Assembly (NCBI GenBank): GCA_030407315.1
Contig: JALQPE010002468.1
Span: 62,001 to 126,000 of the forward strand
Direction of reading: 5' to 3'
From: Asparagopsis taxiformis
Taxonomy: Eukaryota; Rhodophyta; Florideophyceae; Bonnemaisoniales; Bonnemaisoniaceae
Length of the DNA: 64,000 nt
In this document: in pieces, positions 1 through 11,415 of the stretch
Layout of the letters: every line of letters starts with the position of its first letter
How positions within the stretch are numbered: the first letter of the stretch is position 1
Program-made: the position numbers and the translations under genes
The notes under the pieces: model-generated
Seen by the model: only the letters and a program-made list of their open reading frames with translations
The model's database searches: none
What the model was told of the DNA's origin: nothing

Positions 1-115
1 GTTGGCATTTGGTAATGTATACTTGTTTAATTTCAGACTGGTTCGATTGCGCTACCTTGTCATTTACTAGTCAGTTTATCAATTCACACCTCCAATTCAT
101 CCGGTTTGATTTCAT

Positions 116-1783
116 CTATCGAAATGTTCCTCGCACCACATACCCTGAATATGATGGCGCCTCACTTCTAATGTATTGTACATAAATATGTCGGAATGGT
201 AAAGCAACAACCCTCAAATCATTCATATGTCCATCCAGCTCGTCCAATGACTCTTCATCATGGTCTAATTCAACCCGCACATGTTCTAGACTCACCAAAC
301 TTCCAATTTGTTTCTCCACGATCCCTATATCAACATCCCCAATAACTCGCATCACCAACGTTTTCAGCCGCCGCCCGACTGCTGACCTCAGACAGTTCCT
401 CTCCCCATCCAGCTTGGATACATCAATGTTCAGCATCTCCAGGTTTGGGCACATTTCCAGGCTCATTGCGAGCAACGCATCCGGCACAAACTCCTCAAAC
501 GATTCAATGACACAATTTCGGATGTGGACCTTTGAGAGCCTCAGCCTGTTCTGTCTGAGGATCATGTACACGGCGAGTATATGCAATGACACGCCGTGCA
601 ATACAATTTCAGACAGATTGGTGAGGCTCTCAGCGAGCGTCCTGCCCATCGCTTGTGTCATGTGCCCCTCGCATTCCCACAAACGGACTGCTTCCAGTGA
701 TGGACCATAACTGGAGAGGAGCTCTGCTAGGTCCTCGTCAACTGTGACTCGACACAGCTCTAGAACCTTTAGGTATCGGCAGGAGTCGCCGATGAGTGTC
801 AGTATTGCGGCATGGTTCCGTACAAGTCGTACATTGAACCAAATACTGAGGCTCTCTAGGCTGTGTCCATGGGTACACAGGAGATCAGCCAGGCCTTGCA
901 TCATTTCTTCATTGCCTTCTGATTCAGCAAGGGAGAGTGACAGCCTTCTCAAATACTGCCCTCCACATGTCATTGCACCATCCCCCTTCCCATCCCTTCC
1001 AATGTCCATTACCTCCTCGACGCGCTCCTCCATAATTTCCAGAGCCTCTAAGTGCTTGCAAAGCTCCTGCACACATTCCCAGGACACCTCCTCCCCGTTC
1101 CTTTCTTCCCCCCTCACAGAGTGCACGCTCCCCCGTATGCACAACTCCCTCAGCCTCCCTTCCATTCCACTCACCATTTCAATCACCATTCCCTCCGAGC
1201 AGCTCCGCATGTCGCACTGCAGTGTGAGAACCTGCAGGCAGCGGAGCTGCTGGCCCATCATTTGTAGGGTGTCGTCGGTGATGGCGACATTGGAATGGAC
1301 GACGAGGCGGTGGAGGGAGGGGATGGAGGCGACGATGGCGTTGAGGCCGACCTCGTCGATGAGGACTGCCGGGCCGAGGCAAAGGGAGGAGAGGTGCAGA
1401 AGGTGGGGGGCGGCACGGAAGATCTGGAGGGGGGATAGGGGAATAGTTTCATGACCGGGTCCTGTAATCCGGATGTGCTTGAGGGTGTTGGCGGACTGCT
1501 TGCAGAGGTCACTGAAGGTGTGGTTCTTGAGGGAGCCATAAATGGAGCATGCAGAGGCCCCTTTGTAGAGGGAGGGGAAAGAAGATGCCTGTTTGCACTG
1601 AGAGAGAGAGGGGCCACGGAAAATTGGGAGCGGGAGGGGGATGTCCCGAATAGAGAGGTGACCAGAGCAGAATTGGCAGTTGAGATGGGTGATGATTTGA
1701 GTCTGCAACTCAAATGGAAGCCGGCTGAGATCCTGGAGGCAAAAAGGTGATGCATCCACTTGCGAGGCTGACGTAGAGAACAT
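116..1783 (-). CDS. Leucine-rich repeat protein with F-box-like N-terminus, copy A
   Basis: Predicted protein of about 555 residues. I start it at the ATG at 1783 (MFSTSASQ); the reading frame stays open upstream but without an ATG. The N-terminus has an F-box-like stretch (LSRLPFELQTQIITHL), followed by a cysteine-containing segment and then irregular leucine-rich repeats to the end (for example LRCLQVLTLQ, CRYLKVLELCRVTV, SLEAVRLWECEGH). This resembles the architecture of F-box/LRR substrate adaptors of SCF ubiquitin ligases, but the F-box is degenerate and the function is an inference. A close paralogue lies at 5281-7032 on the same strand. The central repeats of the two are almost identical at DNA level, while the C-terminal 130 residues have clearly diverged. 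Stop codon TAG at 116-118. Confidence 0.75.
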   Translation of the reverse strand: MFSTSASQVDASPFCLQDLSRLPFELQTQIITHLNCQFCSGHLSIRDIPLPLPIFRGPSLSQCKQASSFPSLYKGASACSIYGSLKNHTFSDLCKQSANTLKHIRITGPGHETIPLSPLQIFRAAPHLLHLSSLCLGPAVLIDEVGLNAIVASIPSLHRLVVHSNVAITDDTLQMMGQQLRCLQVLTLQCDMRSCSEGMVIEMVSGMEGRLRELCIRGSVHSVRGEERNGEEVSWECVQELCKHLEALEIMEERVEEVMDIGRDGKGDGAMTCGGQYLRRLSLSLAESEGNEEMMQGLADLLCTHGHSLESLSIWFNVRLVRNHAAILTLIGDSCRYLKVLELCRVTVDEDLAELLSSYGPSLEAVRLWECEGHMTQAMGRTLAESLTNLSEIVLHGVSLHILAVYMILRQNRLRLSKVHIRNCVIESFEEFVPDALLAMSLEMCPNLEMLNIDVSKLDGERNCLRSAVGRRLKTLVMRVIGDVDIGIVEKQIGSLVSLEHVRVELDHDEESLDELDGHMNDLRVVALPFRHIYVQYIRSEAPSYSGYVVRGTFR

Positions 1784-4700
1784 TTTGACGGTTTTAGAGG
1801 AGTGAAGTGTAAAGAGCGAAGTGCGAAGACCGATGTGCAAAAGACCGAAGTGCGGAGAGCGAATTGTAAAGACCAAAATGCAAAGAAAGAATTGCGAAGA
1901 GCAAGTAGAGCTGTTGTCGGCTTTTTGGGAGCTTTTGTCTTGTGTCGCTTTCCTGTGCGGTGAATTGATTTCGTCAGATAAGAAGAAGAAGCTCTGAAAA
2001 TTGAGTTCTCGGCGAGGAATGATTCACGGGCACCGCCAGCAACTATTTATGTAGTTCACATGTTAGTACACTGTTTCAATAGTAGTCGCGGGGGGAATCA
2101 GTGTCACGAATCATTTGAGAAAATTGATTCTGTGTTGAAGCCAGTGACGGTGGCAGAAAGGGAACATTTTAGTGGAAGATGTCGGTATTCTGTCCTAGCA
2201 CGCGAGATGGAATATACATGAGGCAATGTAGATTCGTAGTGCGTAGGGGAACAAAACGAGGTTTTTGTTGAAAAGCGAAGAATCGCGGGGCCGTTACAGA
2301 ATGACGTGTTACTAAACTTGTGATTGCGCGTCGGCTCGTATATGTCACGTTAGCTCGTGGGCGTCGGGCTATCGTGACAGATGGATATAGTTGGGCCTCT
2401 TTTTCATTTCCAACATTAATAGTAACGGTACGGGCGGTGAACACAGTAGAATTTCGCTCATTTACGATTCAACAAAGTGAAGCTGAGTATGAACACAGGG
2501 GAGAGAGGGATGAGATTGATAGGGATGGAATGATGCAGATTCTACATTACGGAGGTGTTTCGCAGAATATGTGGAGGCGTGTTACCTCTTAATTCTCTGG
2601 ACAGTGGATTATCGCCCTCGAGAATGTCACTATGGGTGCACACGCTTCACAGGGTCGGTATTGCACGACGGTGTCTAAGTCGAGGTTCGTCATGAAAGCA
2701 ACCCATGATGATGATGGACTTTACATTAGAAGAAGTGCCGATTTTGACAAGTTGTGGATGGGTTGCATAGTTAGTACAGGTTTAACGAACCCAAATTGGT
2801 GCTTAACTGTGGAGAACTAAGATTAAGCGGAAAATAAAGGACTGTATGTTATTTGGGGATGGATGAATTCATATTATACGTAAATTTAGGTGGTATGTTA
2901 TGTACTTGAGAATATTCCACTTGTAAGTGGCATATAATGGTATGATACATCGCTTCAAAGATGGGGAACGCTAATGAGGGAATGATATGCCCACAAAGAG
3001 AGGGGTGCTGGTGACGTTGATGATTTGAGAATAAGGCTGTCATGGGATATCGATCGGAGTGAAGCGCTTGATTTTGTATTCGCATGGGTGGAGTAGCAAA
3101 ATGGGGCGCGGCGCGGAGGAGATTCCACAGGCACTGGAGTAGTGATTAATGATGTATATGTTGTGTGGTGAACCTGGATAGTGGAAGGATTCATATGAGA
3201 TGAGGGTCAAAATCTGAAATGGAAGTGGGTTGAACAAACGCATTCAGGGGTTGAAATAGAGTGCAGAGGGGATTATACGTGCAGTCGAGTGGTCACAAAT
3301 GGCGTATATGGTAAGCTGCAAACCTGGAATGGATGTTCAGAGTCCAGGTACTGGATACCTGAAGGATTCATATGAGGCGCGCCTCACAATCTGTAACTAG
3401 GGTAAGTGGAACTAGAGCTTCGAGGTGGTTGATGGTGGTGCAATGAGAATTTGGCCGTCGTAGAGTATCGATTGCGTTGAACTGTTTCATTTCTTACTGG
3501 CATGTGCGGAGCAGCGAAATAGGGCGGGGAGGATTTTCCACAGGAACTGAAGTAATCATAAATGCCTATGTGTTATTCTGCGAAGCTAGATACTGAGCGG
3601 ATTTATTTGAGACCAGGGTTAGAATTTGTCACGGGATGAGTCGAACTAGCGCCACCAGGGGTTGAAATATAGCACAGAGAAGAATGCGCGGACGTAGTAA
3701 AGTAGTCATGAATGGCGTCTGACTTATGTTTTGAACCAGGAGTGCAGGTTCACTGTCCAGGTCCTGGATACATGAGGGATTCATGCGAGGTGAGGCTCAA
3801 AATCAGAAACAAAGAGGAATTCGTCGATCGCATCCCTGAAGTTTGTAATCCAGACCTCCGGGATGTCCAAACTTTGGACATCACTCCCTCTCGGTGGTGT
3901 GGGTCAATTCCAAGTTGAAGATTTGAGTATGCATGCCATAATGTTCGAGCGGATGTTGTTGCGTACTTCTGATAGAGACGAAGGAAGTGAATCTTTCTTC
4001 AATTTTCACGAATAGGGAGTGAGCCGTATCCAAGAGATAACAGAGTGGATGTGCTGAATGAAAATGATTCAGGGCTATCGGTCTGAAATCTCCACAGCGC
4101 TTTACGCTCTTAATTTTACAACTTGTGACCGCCCTGTTTTGTATGAGATCTCTAGTTGTACACCCAGGCCGAGTTGAAATGGATGGTACGTGAAGACAAC
4201 GGTAATAGTTTTGAAATAATGGGATGTCGACGTAAGTGTGAAGAAAAGATGATATCCTCCAAATCTCAAGTCGGTCTGCGTGGAATAAATTTTTCTATTC
4301 TAGCAAAGGAGTTTACCAAGCATCGCTGAGAACAGCAGGCTCTCCGGGAGCGGATATGAGCTCCATAAAACGCATAGTCGTAGACGAGTGGAGTGAAGGG
4401 CGGCATCAACAGATTCTATCGATATGTCAGTCGTACAAAACATGTGTGTATTGATTGTGTTGGCGAGTCACAAACCGCACCATCTCTTCCTCTTCTGTCG
4501 CGCATGGCGCCGGAAAACGCGCCATTGAATAGGAAAAAATGAGGTCAATTGGACAGCGCAATGTCGGCTCGATACGGCGAGCGCGCCATCAAAAATCTCG
4601 ACTCAAAATCGGCGCGAGTAATGGAGCGCTCGACGGGCACGACGTAGAAGAAAATCGCGCGCTGCAGCAACTGGATATTCCGCATCGTTAATCGTGCCCC

Positions 4701-5280
4701 GAGGGAAGCCGGGAAGCACGCAAGCTGCGCCGCCCCGCTGGAGGTGCAGCACATTCCAAAGTTCACCTGGAAGAAGAGAAGAAATTACACGCAGCTTGCA
4801 TCGACGTAGTCCAAATAAACGTGCATTCTGGTGTACGCAATATTTTTGGACGAGAAGACGCATCAATGATGCGCAGTACAACATACACGCACGTGAGAAG
4901 AGATAGGTGCTTGCGTTATAGATGCTCCAATGCGTGGCGCGTCATTTGATCTTGCGACAGAAATAATGCAAAAAGCCATGTCTTATATGCCGAAAAAATA
5001 TACAAATTCGATTGCATCAATGCAATCGCAGGCATATGTGCTTTAATGACAATATCTCCCTATACCTCATTCCTCTCCCGAAAACAATCTCCCCAACACC
5101 AACCCCAACCGCCTCGCGTCGTATAAGAGGCGGTGTTCGACGAGGGGTTGCGGTATACAGGCAGCGCTCACCTCACCCAGTCGACTTTGACAAGTTCGGA
5201 GATGTATGATTCCGACGTCGAGCCACTGCGCTCGACTTCGGCGTTCGCTAATCTCGACGCATCGACTCGGATAAATTTTG
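1784..5280. other. Intergenic stretch between the two LRR paralogues
   Basis: About 3.5 kb without a gene I can support. Only short overlapping ORFs below 95 codons are present and none shows a recognisable domain. The main structure is a degenerate tandem duplication at about 3010-3830, listed separately. The stretch at 4490-4640 is rich in GCGCC and CGCG words. I found no tRNA, transposase or reverse-transcriptase remnant. Confidence 0.5.
3010..3830. repeat. Degenerate tandem duplication, about 415-bp units
   Basis: Two diverged direct copies lie head to tail, about 3010-3418 and 3425-3830. Matching landmarks recur at a constant offset of 410 to 418 bp. The words around GAGTAGCAAAATGGG at 3091 match GAGCAGCGAAATAGGG at 3509. 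CAGGGGTTGAAATAGAG at 3246 matches CAGGGGTTGAAATATAG at 3656. GATTCATATGAG-GGGTC near 3188 matches near 3598. Inside each unit there is a further copy of the GATTCATATGAG motif (3365 and 3778), about 178 bp after the first, so an older internal duplication is likely. No coding capacity is conserved between the copies. Confidence 0.65.
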
Positions 5281-7032
5281 TCAATACCGGCTGATTCGCA
5301 CGATACGCGCCGAGTATGTCGAAGCCTCCGCACGCACGTACTCGACGTACACTTGACGGAATGGAAGAGCTAATAATTTCAAGTGGCGCAAATGTCTATC
5401 CATGTCGACGGATGTCGCTTCTTCGTGGTCCAATTCTATACGAACATGCTGCACATTCGTCAAACGGCACACCTGGCTTTCCAGAACGCCGATGTCTACT
5501 TCGCCCTGTACGCGTAGCACCAAATGCTTCAATTTCCTGCTTCGTGTCGCTTGCAAACAACCCTGCTCAACTGTTGGTCCGAGAACTTCCAAGTTGAGTC
5601 GCTCTAGTCTCGGACACATTCGCAGACAGTTTGCTAGAATACCGTTCGGTATCATGTTCCGGAACGATTCAATGACACAATTTCGGATGTGGACCTTTGA
5701 GAGCCTCAGCCTGTTCTGTCTGATGATCATGTACACGGCTAGTATGTGCAATGATACGCCGTGCAATAAAATCTCAGACAGATTGGTGAGGCTCTCAGCG
5801 AGCGTCCTGCCCATCGCTTGTGTCATGTGCCCCTCGCATTCCCACAAACGGACTGCTTCCAGTGATGGACCATAACTGGAGAGGAGCTCTGCTAGGTCCT
5901 CGTCAACTGTGACCCGACACAGCTCTAGAACCTTTAGGTATCGGCAGGAGTCGCCGATGAGCGTCAGTATTGCGGCATGGTTCCGTACAAGTCGTACATT
6001 GAACCAAATACTGAGGCTCTCTAGGCTGCGTCCGTGGGTGCGGAGTAAGTTCGCCAGGCCTTGCATCATATTATTCTCGTCGTCCTCGGCTTCCGCTAGA
6101 GACAGTGACAGCCTTCTCAAATACTGCCCTCCACATTTCATTGCACCATCCCCCTTCTCTTCTCTCCCTTCACTCGCATCCTTGCCCATATTCATTCCCT
6201 CCTCCATGCGCTCTTCCACCACTTCGAGTCCTTCCAGCATCCTGCACAGCTCCTGCACACATTCCCAGGATACCTCCTCCCCGTTCCTTTCTTCCCCCCT
6301 CACAGAGTGCACGCTCCCCCGTATGCACAACTCCCTCAGTCTCCCTTCCATTCCACTCACCATTTCAATCACCATTCCCTCCGAGCAGCTCCGCATGTCG
6401 CACTGCAGTGTGAGAACCTGCAGGCAGCGGAGCTGCTGGCCCATCATTTGTAGGGTGTCGTCGGTGATGGCGACATTGGAATGGACGATGAGGCGGTGGA
6501 GGGAGGGGATGGATGTGACAATGGCGTTGAGGCCGACCTCGTCGATGAGGACTGCCGGGCCGAGGCAAAGGGAGGAGAGGTGCAGAAGGTGGGGGGCGGC
6601 ACGGAAGATCTGGAGGGGGGATAGAGGGATAGAGTCGTGACTGGGTCCGGTGATTTGGATGTGCTTGAGGGTGTTGGCGGACTGCTTGCAGAGGTCACTG
6701 AAGGTGTGGTTCTTGAGGGAGCCATAAATGGAGTATGCAGAGGCTCCTTTGAAAAGAGAGGTAAATGGGGAGGAATGGGAGAAAATTGGGAGCGGGAGGG
6801 GGATGTCCCGAATGGAGAGGTGACCAGAGCAGAATTGGCTGTTGAGATGAGTGATAATTTGTGTTTGCATTTCAAATGGAAGACAGCGCAGATCTTCGAG
6901 ATGGAAGGCGGATTGGTCGGACTGAATTGCAAGAATGGGAGACATCTTGCTAGAATGGATAACTGAATGCGAGGCGAACGATGCTGTTGGACGACTGTGT
7001 GTTTGAATGGATGGTCGATGAGAACGAAGCAT
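5281..7032 (-). CDS. Leucine-rich repeat protein with F-box-like N-terminus, copy B
   Basis: Predicted protein of 583 residues from the ATG at 7032; a second ATG at 6945 (MSPILAIQ) aligns better with the start of copy A and may be the true start. It has the same F-box-like opening (LRCLPFEMQTQIITHL) and irregular leucine-rich repeats. It is nearly identical to copy A through the central repeats (for example HLLHLSSLCLGPAVLIDEVG). From residue about 440 to the end the two differ at roughly half the positions. An acidic insert differs between copies (GKDASEGREEKGDGAM here). Probable SCF-type adaptor or other LRR scaffold; function not established. Confidence 0.75.
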   Translation of the reverse strand: MLRSHRPSIQTHSRPTASFASHSVIHSSKMSPILAIQSDQSAFHLEDLRCLPFEMQTQIITHLNSQFCSGHLSIRDIPLPLPIFSHSSPFTSLFKGASAYSIYGSLKNHTFSDLCKQSANTLKHIQITGPSHDSIPLSPLQIFRAAPHLLHLSSLCLGPAVLIDEVGLNAIVTSIPSLHRLIVHSNVAITDDTLQMMGQQLRCLQVLTLQCDMRSCSEGMVIEMVSGMEGRLRELCIRGSVHSVRGEERNGEEVSWECVQELCRMLEGLEVVEERMEEGMNMGKDASEGREEKGDGAMKCGGQYLRRLSLSLAEAEDDENNMMQGLANLLRTHGRSLESLSIWFNVRLVRNHAAILTLIGDSCRYLKVLELCRVTVDEDLAELLSSYGPSLEAVRLWECEGHMTQAMGRTLAESLTNLSEILLHGVSLHILAVYMIIRQNRLRLSKVHIRNCVIESFRNMIPNGILANCLRMCPRLERLNLEVLGPTVEQGCLQATRSRKLKHLVLRVQGEVDIGVLESQVCRLTNVQHVRIELDHEEATSVDMDRHLRHLKLLALPFRQVYVEYVRAEASTYSARIVRISRY

Positions 7033-7653
7033 TGACGTTTACAAGAAGATATCATTTTATAATGCCGTTGGATATGTCTTGGGGAGCATCATAAGATGAG
7101 GCAATATGATCAAATTGACGTTCGAAATGGTGCACAGTGTCGCCTATTTACGAAGTTGTACTACAAGACGTCAACATCAAGACAGCGTGGGTTGTAGCAT
7201 CGGTTGCGGAAGATGCTCCAACGCTGTGAGACTAAAATAGAAGCTTGGTGAAGTGATACGTTTGAATGGCTTGAATGCTAAATTATGGGTGGAGATGAGG
7301 GTGCACAACGCCATTCAAGAATTGCCACCGTGGATAGCATATTGTTTGACGATCACTGAAGACAGTTACGGTAGACAAGGAACCTTAGATCAATTGTGAA
7401 TATGACTAGATGGTACATGGGCCGCAATTTGGCGAGTGATATCAGTAGCAGTGAGCGGTGATGGAGTAACCATTTAAGTTGATTGCTACGGAGGTCATAC
7501 CGATCGTGACAACGAGGTGCAGAAGGCGAGAGTTGTATGCTGACGCGGACGGACAGATTCCACGCAGCGACAACATCACTCGCTGATAGACAGCTTCTCA
7601 GTTGAGTCGCAAGTCGAACCAATGTCGCTGAGCGATTAATTTATGTTACTGCT
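7033..7653. other. Intergenic gap, no gene seen
   Basis: About 620 bp between LRR copy B and the 3' end of the pirin gene. Both genes read leftward, so it should hold the copy B promoter and the pirin 3' UTR. I see no supported ORF or RNA gene. Confidence 0.5.
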
Positions 7654-8757
7654 CTAAAATTTTCCGTCAGAGTAATCACGAAAAGCCTGCAGGATCTGTT
7701 CGCGAGTATTCATAACAAACGGGCCGTGCTGAACCACTGGTTCATTCAACGGCTGTCCAGCCAGGACAATGAATCGCGATGCTCCCTCCGTCTTCACTTC
7801 GACCGAATCACCGGGACCCAAAACCATGCACGAGCCATGTGTACCCTTCCTACTCGCTTTTCCAGATGTGATGGTCCCTTCCAACACGTATATAAACGCA
7901 TTATACTCATACGGAATTTTCTCCGTGAACGTCGCAGCTTGTGTCGTGCACACGTCCCAGTACAGCGTTGGAGTCACTGTGAACACTTGACTTTCAACAC
8001 CGAGGCATTTTCCAGCGATAACCTTGACTTTTATGCTACCATCTTCGTTCTGCGCGAGTGGTACATCTTCGGCGAGTAATTCTGCGTGCCATCACAACAT
8101 ATGTTTTACGTCAGTAATTGATCATGCGCGGAAGGGGAGCGAACAAGCGCTGAAACATACCCTGATATTGCGGGTCGGTCATCTTGTGTTTGGCGGCAAG
8201 ATTCACCCACAGTTGCAAGCCGCGATTCTTTCCATCCGAAGCTGGCATTTCACTATGGACAATTCCACGACCTGCAGTCATCCATTGTAAATCTCCAACG
8301 CCAATTGTTCCAGCATGGCCCTTGTTATCCTCGTGTCTAAAGGCGCCGTCCAGCATGTACGTGACCTGCGAGTTGCGACGAAAAGAACATATGTCAGCAT
8401 AGGATGGATAACAATCGCCAACTTTCCGTGCGGCAACAGCGACTGAGCAACGTACCGTCTGCATGCCTCGGTGCGGATGACTATCGAGCATGGAGTAATG
8501 GTTGTGTGAAAAAACACATGACATGATGGTGAGACAAGGGAAAGGCAACAAAGTTGGGAGTAATATGGCAAAGGGAATGAAACTTACTCTGGAAATCCAG
8601 CTGGTTTGCTCACAGTGAATTCGTCCAGCAAGAGAAAGGGGTCAAGATTGGGTAGCTCCGGACGTCCGATACTACGTCTAACACGCGCGCCTTGGCCTTC
8701 GGATTGCTCCCTGGCTATGGCAACTCTGGTTACATTACGATGGTCTACAGCGGACAT
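7654..8757 (-). CDS. Pirin (cupin-family), four exons
   Basis: Exons read on the minus strand: 8757-8588, 8480-8456, 8365-8161 and 8081-7654, with introns of 107, 90 and 79 nt. All junctions are GT-AG, and joining restores one frame. Exon 1 gives the pirin opening (REQSEGQGARVRRSIG, LPNLDPFLLLDEF). The 25-nt second exon supplies DHPHRGMQT. Exon 3 gives VTYMLDGAFRHED and GDLQWMTAGRGIVHSEMP, and exon 4 gives the C-terminal cupin half ending QHGPFVMNTREQILQAF. Pirins bind a metal, usually iron, through conserved His and Glu residues and act as transcription cofactors or quercetin dioxygenases. The HPHRG histidines straddle the microexon. I start at ATG 8757 (MSAVDHRN), which matches the usual pirin length; an in-frame ATG at 8865 would add 36 residues that could be a targeting sequence. 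Confidence 0.93.
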
Positions 8758-11415
8758 GACTTGCGTAGAGACGAGGCGGCGGGACAGTGATTTGACAAGA
8801 AGAAGCTGAGACGATGATTGGATTGCAATGTTGGTTACGAATGCGGCAGAATTGTGGGGTAACATGGGCGGTTTGGGTGATGGCTTACCAGTGCGAAGAG
8901 TGGCGGCAACAGCAGCAGACGACGGAGTGTAGATGATCGATGGTGGGTTCTGGAAATGTTTGACTTGCTGCTGGATTGGGCTCGCGCCATCCGATAAAAT
9001 TATGTACCAGGGAGTGTGCGCGATTCTGCGGAGGTAGATCATGATGCAATTCGGTACCAGTAGCGCCAAGCAGAGAAATATCCTACAACCAATCAACGCG
9101 CGATGCCGTTTGGTGGACCAATGAAAGCGCGCGATGTGTCGATGTGCAAGTACAATTCTTTTTTATACGTGTACAAACGTGTAGATGGATGTGGTCAAAT
9201 TGTAATTTAAAATGTTTGAAATTAATTGTCCTCAATTTATGACGCAGATGCGTTTCTCCGCCTTGTGCTCCCAAAGCATATACCATCTCGCTATGGCACG
9301 TGCCCGGCCGAGCTGGACTCATCTCACTTCGTCGCCTACTTGTGGAACGTGCACACACACTCTCTCTCATACTTTGTTTCGATCATAATCGCCTCGTGCA
9401 AAGATCTGCTAACACCAGAGCTGCGATGTGACGACCTACCCCACTCGATGTACCTATTCCATCTTGTTTGTCATATAAACAATTGGCCCGTTCTTTCGCT
9501 CGACACAGATCTTTTTCGTCAAAATCGTCACGACTCGCTCTGCCCGAGTGGAAGAAGTAGTGCTTGGGCCCTATGATGTTTAATACACGCTTTCATCGAG
9601 AGCGGGTACACGAGTGCGATACAATGTCAAAATCTTCCAACTGATTGAAAGTGTCTTCTCTTGATAAGAGATTGTTCATTCTGATAGGTTTTGTCGACGT
9701 TCAATACATTGCGTTACCTCTTTCCTCGGGGCGACAAGTAACGCGTATAAAAAAATATTTCTGTACGGAGCGGAACAATTGTCGAACAAAGCAGAACATC
9801 AGATCAGCGATAGGTGAAATGGGCGGAATCTCCACTGCTTCCTCTCTGGGTCACGCATTCACAAAGACGTTGAAAGCCGAGAGGACCGCTGTCTCCGCGG
9901 GTAACAAGACGGCTTTTCAGTGTCTTGAGCTAACAGTTTTTGTTTGATGTTTTGTTCCCTTCACTTCCGGCTATCTATTGGTTCAAGAAAGAAGCATCTA
10001 TGTCACTCAATGGAAATTCAACTAGACAAGAGTGCCTGGTGAACCCCATTGAATATAGCGGTGGAAAATCCACATAGCTGTAGAGATGCAGTGAACCGAT
10101 AGTTCTGCTACTGGCTCAATTGTCTCATACATGTGTGTGTGTACCGCACACATATAAAAACTCTGAGCAAGGCAAACCTCCCTCTTGATATATCTGTTGC
10201 GAAACAGATTCTTCGCAGCCATAGGTGATTATTGCAGAGCGAGATTACTCGCATGGCGAGTGAAAATTTCTCGAGACTAATTTATCCCGGGCTGCTTTCA
10301 TACCTATTTCCAGCTGAATCTCGATCTCCATTTCGCGAGCAGACAGTAGATATCAACCCTTTTCCCAGGATATCCCGCAACGTTGGGTCCAACGTAAGGG
10401 ACTGCTAGCGTTCCGCTTTCGTGTACTAGGATTTATGCACGACATGGAGTTTCTTCATCTCAAGACTCAACCTGACACTAGAATGGAGTAGATGTTGTAA
10501 TGACTTTGACTTACTGATTTCTTCGTTGTCAAACTTACCGTAACTTGTGAACGTGTAGGTCACTTTCCATTGCACATTCGGTAGCCATATATCACTTTCG
10601 AACGGTCTTGATTCTTACTGGAAAGGCGATCAATCATGAGCGTCTGGGGTCGGGCAAACGAAAAAATGGACATAAGTGATTCTCTCCGTGGTCGCACTGA
10701 GTTATGGCCAACCGTATATATAGATCTCAACGCATCTTGGCACCGACGCGAAATGGCATCCCATCGCTTCTCAACCGAGTGCAAAATCTTTTGTGCGACG
10801 AGTTGGCGGCAGAGTGAAACCGCAGGAACTGTATATTCGAGGATACTTGGTCAAAGCCAGTCGATACGTGCCGGTCGATTCCGTTTTTTGTTGGAATCTT
10901 TGTAGTTCTTCAGTGAAGCTGAGTTTGATGTGAATGATGATCCTCCTTTGTGAGTATTGAGGTACTTTGGCAGTGAGGGAGATATGTTGGGACTTGTTGA
11001 TCGATCTCCCAAACAGCATAATTGTTCAGCTTTGAAGCTGACATAAACCGCTCTAATGGCTAGACTGGAAAATGTGCTCTCGCCACGGGCAAAGCTACGA
11101 AAGGGACAATAGAACACGAAATAACCTTCAGCGTATATAATAATATTACATAATATGGATGACAAACTGCATCAATACATCACACTAAATGTGCACGGTA
11201 CTGTACTGTATTATGCAGCTCAAACTTAACTTGATCCAAGTACATCTCATATATGAAGCAACGCCCCTTCGATTCTAACCATCACAACCTACAAGTTTCA
11301 ACATACTTAACTTCTCCATATCTACAATCTCTTTACTTTCCGGACACATAATATAACATTTCGATGCTATGCACAGAAAACAAGATATGAAGAATAACTG
11401 CAGCCATCACAAGCT
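8758..11415. other. Intergenic stretch, no supported gene
   Basis: About 2.6 kb between the divergent-side end of pirin and the CTU2 stop. ORFs are all short. The one at 9645-9947 (100 codons) and the pair at 10022-10905 show no domain I recognise. The pirin promoter and any upstream exon should be at 8758-9100; a GTAAG donor-like word lies at about 8883-8887 on the minus strand. Confidence 0.4.

Noticed and set aside
744..1454. Antisense ORF (236 codons) over LRR copy A, repeated over copy B at 5909-6640
   Set aside because: Both are shadows of the LRR repeats; they are similar to each other only because the sense genes are.
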